From an uncultured Clostridia bacterium (GTDB lineage Bacteria; Bacillota; Clostridia; TANB77; CAG-508), in NCBI GenBank assembly GCA_944389715.1, contig CALXNI010000068.1, positions 1 through 7,998 on the forward strand: DNA of 7,998 nt, read 5' to 3'. A program made the translations under genes and the position numbers. The notes under the pieces are model-generated. The model saw only the letters and a list, made by a program, of their open reading frames with translations, had not been told where the DNA came from and made no database searches. Below, in pieces: positions 6,359 to 7,998 of this stretch (positions are counted from its first letter, which is position 1; each line of letters starts with the position of its first letter).

Positions 6359-7375
6359 ACTTTTTGTACAACCTCACTTTCTACTAATTCTCCGTTTTTA
6401 ACTTCTTCTAATAATTCATCTAACATATATTTTGTACCTTTTTTTAATAACACTTGTACCAAATCAAAGCCCGGGCCTCTATTTCCTTCTATTATTAGTG
6501 GCCCATCCTTTGATATTGCAATATCCCAGCCTACCATATTTACTTTATCATTTACTAAAGCTGCCTCTAGTACCATCTCTTTTATTTTCTCCCAATATGG
6601 TATTTGAAATCCATCAAATTTAATATTAGTTATACTATTTTCAGTTTCATTTAACTTTTTATCTATTCCATTTCCTACTAGTTTGCCATTTTCTATATTA
6701 ACAAGTACTCCTTTTCCACCTTGATGGAAATTATCCGCTATTGTTTTCCCGTGAACCTATTCTTGCTGCTGCAAATATTATTTTTGATTTTCCATTTACT
6801 GCTCCTGTCATTACTCTTATTGTGTTAATACTATTTGGACTTAAAGCTCCCCATTCCTCATCTTGAACTACTAATTCCTCTATAAAACATTTCTTCTCTT
6901 TTAAATTCTCCAAAAATTCTTTTTTATCTTTTATTTCACTTGCTTTTATTTTTTTTATATCTGTTCCTCCAAGTCCTACTTGTGGTTTTATAACAAATTC
7001 TTTATGTTTTGAAATAAATTTCTCAAAATTTTCAAATGTATCATCTGGAGATAAATAATCTCTTTTTGTAAATTTACTAAAATTTTTATGGAAGTTTACT
7101 TTGTTAGAGAAGAATGGAGCATATTCTATATTTGCAAGTACCTTATATGCTTTAGCCATATTCCCTATTGTCACATAAGTTTTTCTTTCTTTAAAACTTT
7201 TTTCATAAAATTTATAATTCAAATAATCTTGAAGTCCTGATCCAAAAAACAAAGTTGATACTGCTGTATCAACAAACATTATCATTGCTGGTTTTTTATT
7301 AGTTTTTGATATTTCTTTTAAATCATTATAAAATCTTTTGTAATTTCCAGATAGTGCAAAATTTATTATTCCCAT
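6355..7375 (-). pseudogene. Second sugar-transfer-associated ATP-grasp protein, frameshifted as given
   Basis: Removing one extra base at 6751 restores a continuous 339-residue protein homologous to the neighbouring plus-strand gene. Motifs in the restored frame are FVIKPQVGLGGTD (K130 and glycine loop), FIEELVVQ (E166, E167), SINTIRVMT (N184, R187), ARIGSGKTIADNFHQGG across the repaired site (D214, N215) and GWDIAISKDGPLIIEGNRGPG (E296, N298). As given, the first frame ends at 6731 after REN-NSG. The C-terminal part is open to 6355 but has no credible start of its own. All key residues survive in both parts, so either the lesion is very recent or the extra base is a sequence error. ATG at 7375 follows AGGAG (7383-7387) at 7-nt spacing. 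The gene starts 34 nt after the CCA end of ssrA, with no terminator between them, so it may depend on read-through from the ssrA promoter. The substrate is unknown. Confidence 0.85.
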
Positions 7376-7409
7376 TTTATTACTCCTACAATTGCTATAA
7401 ATTAATCTT

Positions 7410-7766
7410 TGGTGGAGATGGAGGGAGTTGAACCCTCGTCCAATAATTTTTCCATACAAGCATCTACGAGTGTAGTTTGTTATTAAAATTCCCTAAAACC
7501 TTCATTAACAAACAAACGAAAATTTTAGGTAGTTTCAAAACTACCCCTTACTTTCGAAACAAAAAGTAAGCTCGTTTCCTACTTTAATCGGCGCCTTATC
7601 CATAACAGTAGGCTTTATGGTAAAACGACGTGCCATTAATTAGGCAGCGTATGCTAATTCTTTATCAGCGTTTATATTTAATCTTGCTTTTTTTAAGTGG
7701 CCAAAGCAACCATCCACTACTCGCAGCTTATACTTCTAAATTACTGTCGAAACCAATTACATCCCC
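7410..7766 (-). ncRNA. ssrA: Transfer-messenger RNA (tmRNA)
   Basis: A 357-nt RNA that rescues stalled ribosomes in trans-translation. The 5' end GGGGATG (7760-7766) pairs with CATCTCC (7414-7420) to form the tRNA-like acceptor stem. This includes a G3-U pair, the alanine identity element, then discriminator A and an encoded CCA (7410-7412). Just inside the 5' end is TTGGTTTCGACAG, the conserved tmRNA D-loop region. Near the 3' end GGTTCAACTCC is the T-loop. A tag reading frame lies at 7640-7669. Pseudoknot-like inverted repeats fill the region after the tag; I did not fold them. Its partner SmpB is not in the window. It has its own promoter at 7780-7808 and would need RNase P to trim about 7 nt at the 5' end. 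Confidence 0.97.
7640..7669 (-). other. tmRNA proteolysis-tag reading frame (ADKELAYAA)
   Basis: On the minus strand GCT GAT AAA GAA TTA GCA TAC GCT GCC TAA encodes ADKELAYAA followed by stop. The tag ends in the hydrophobic -AYAA, as expected for recognition by ClpXP-type proteases. The resume codon is taken as GCT at 7667-7669, after ATATAAAC. The frame is open upstream to another GCA, so an earlier resume point giving a 15-residue tag cannot be fully excluded. Confidence 0.8.
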
Positions 7767-7779
7767 ATGTACATATATT

Positions 7780-7808
7780 ATTATATTATATTTTTGTTTA
7801 ATTTACAA
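7780..7808 (-). promoter_or_regulatory. Promoter of ssrA
   Basis: On the minus strand TTGTAA (7803-7808) and a perfect TATAAT (7780-7785) are 17 nt apart. The predicted start near 7773 lies about 7 nt before the mature 5' end of the tmRNA. The same promoter may also serve the ATP-grasp gene downstream of ssrA. Confidence 0.75.
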
Positions 7809-7882
7809 CGGTTTAGTTAGATAAATTGGAATTTGTTGTTTAGAGATTAGAGGTTAGATGTTGGAGATTAAAATTTAAAAAT

Positions 7883-7998
7883 GTAGGGACGGCAATCTGC
7901 CGTCCGAAAAATACGAAATTTATTGCAAATGTTGTAGGGGCGGGCCTTGTGTCCGCCAGAAACAAAATAATTGCAAATGTTGTAGGGGTCGCCGCCCA
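7883..7998 (+). repeat. Second REP-like cluster, inverted copy of 5151-5270, cut by the window end
   Basis: Three units start with GTAGGG on the plus strand at 7883, 7934 and 7982. The first forms a perfect hairpin (GGACGGCA pairing with TGCCGTCC). The second matches the 4017 and 5192 units. The third stops at the window edge after GTAGGGGTCGCCGCCCA. Read on the minus strand, unit order and spacers follow the cluster at 5151-5270 with only about ten differences, including small indels. The stretch from 7825 to 7882 is AT-rich with short GAGATTAGAGGTTAG-like text and no gene. Confidence 0.85.

Noticed and set aside
7410..7440. ssrA 3' end as an integration site for a genomic island.
   Set aside because: tmRNA genes are frequent attachment sites, but no second copy of the 3' end and no integrase gene is visible in the window.
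7630..7824. A 64-residue open frame on the plus strand.
   Set aside because: It is antisense to tmRNA and the ssrA promoter, with no coding features.

Overview
The window is low-GC, with Shine-Dalgarno sites of the AGGAGG type, TTGACA/TATAAT-like promoters, TGA used as stop, and a Firmicutes-type transfer-messenger RNA. It fits an AT-rich Clostridia-like member of the Firmicutes. No gene in the window fixes the genus.

Left part (1-3971, all minus strand): a promoter near 3943-3971 reads into a manganese riboswitch of the yybP-ykoY family (3807-3894). A 17-bp alternative hairpin (3773-3818) overlaps the 3' strand of the aptamer. Next come a HAD-family phosphatase resembling eukaryotic pyrimidine 5'-nucleotidase (UMPH-1/cN-III) and, 64 nt later, a P-type cation ATPase of the Ca2+/Mn2+ (SERCA-like, P2A) group. 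A strong terminator hairpin at 44-91 closes the unit. The arrangement suggests a manganese-responsive operon whose ATPase exports Mn2+ and/or Ca2+. The ATPase frame is broken by one extra base at 1350.

Middle (3972-5359): a serine alpha/beta hydrolase gene on the minus strand. A single GC-rich hairpin repeat lies downstream of it, and a cluster of related repeats (5101-5270) lies upstream. The cluster sits between the hydrolase promoter and the divergent promoter of the next gene.

Right part (5360-7998): two paralogous ATP-grasp genes of the sugar-transfer-associated type converge, and their stop codons overlap by 4 bp. The minus-strand copy is broken by one extra base at 6751. It begins only 34 nt after the encoded CCA end of ssrA (tmRNA, 7410-7766), with no terminator visible between them. 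Beyond ssrA, the window ends inside a second copy of the hairpin-repeat cluster, inverted relative to the first. The two copies bracket the ATP-grasp/ssrA segment.

The points of most interest are the Mn2+ riboswitch ahead of an unexpected phosphatase gene, the inverted REP-like clusters whose units begin with GTAG, and two frameshifts that are each a single C inserted between A and GG on the coding strand. That shared context raises the possibility of a sequence error. I see no clearly new defence or mobile system.
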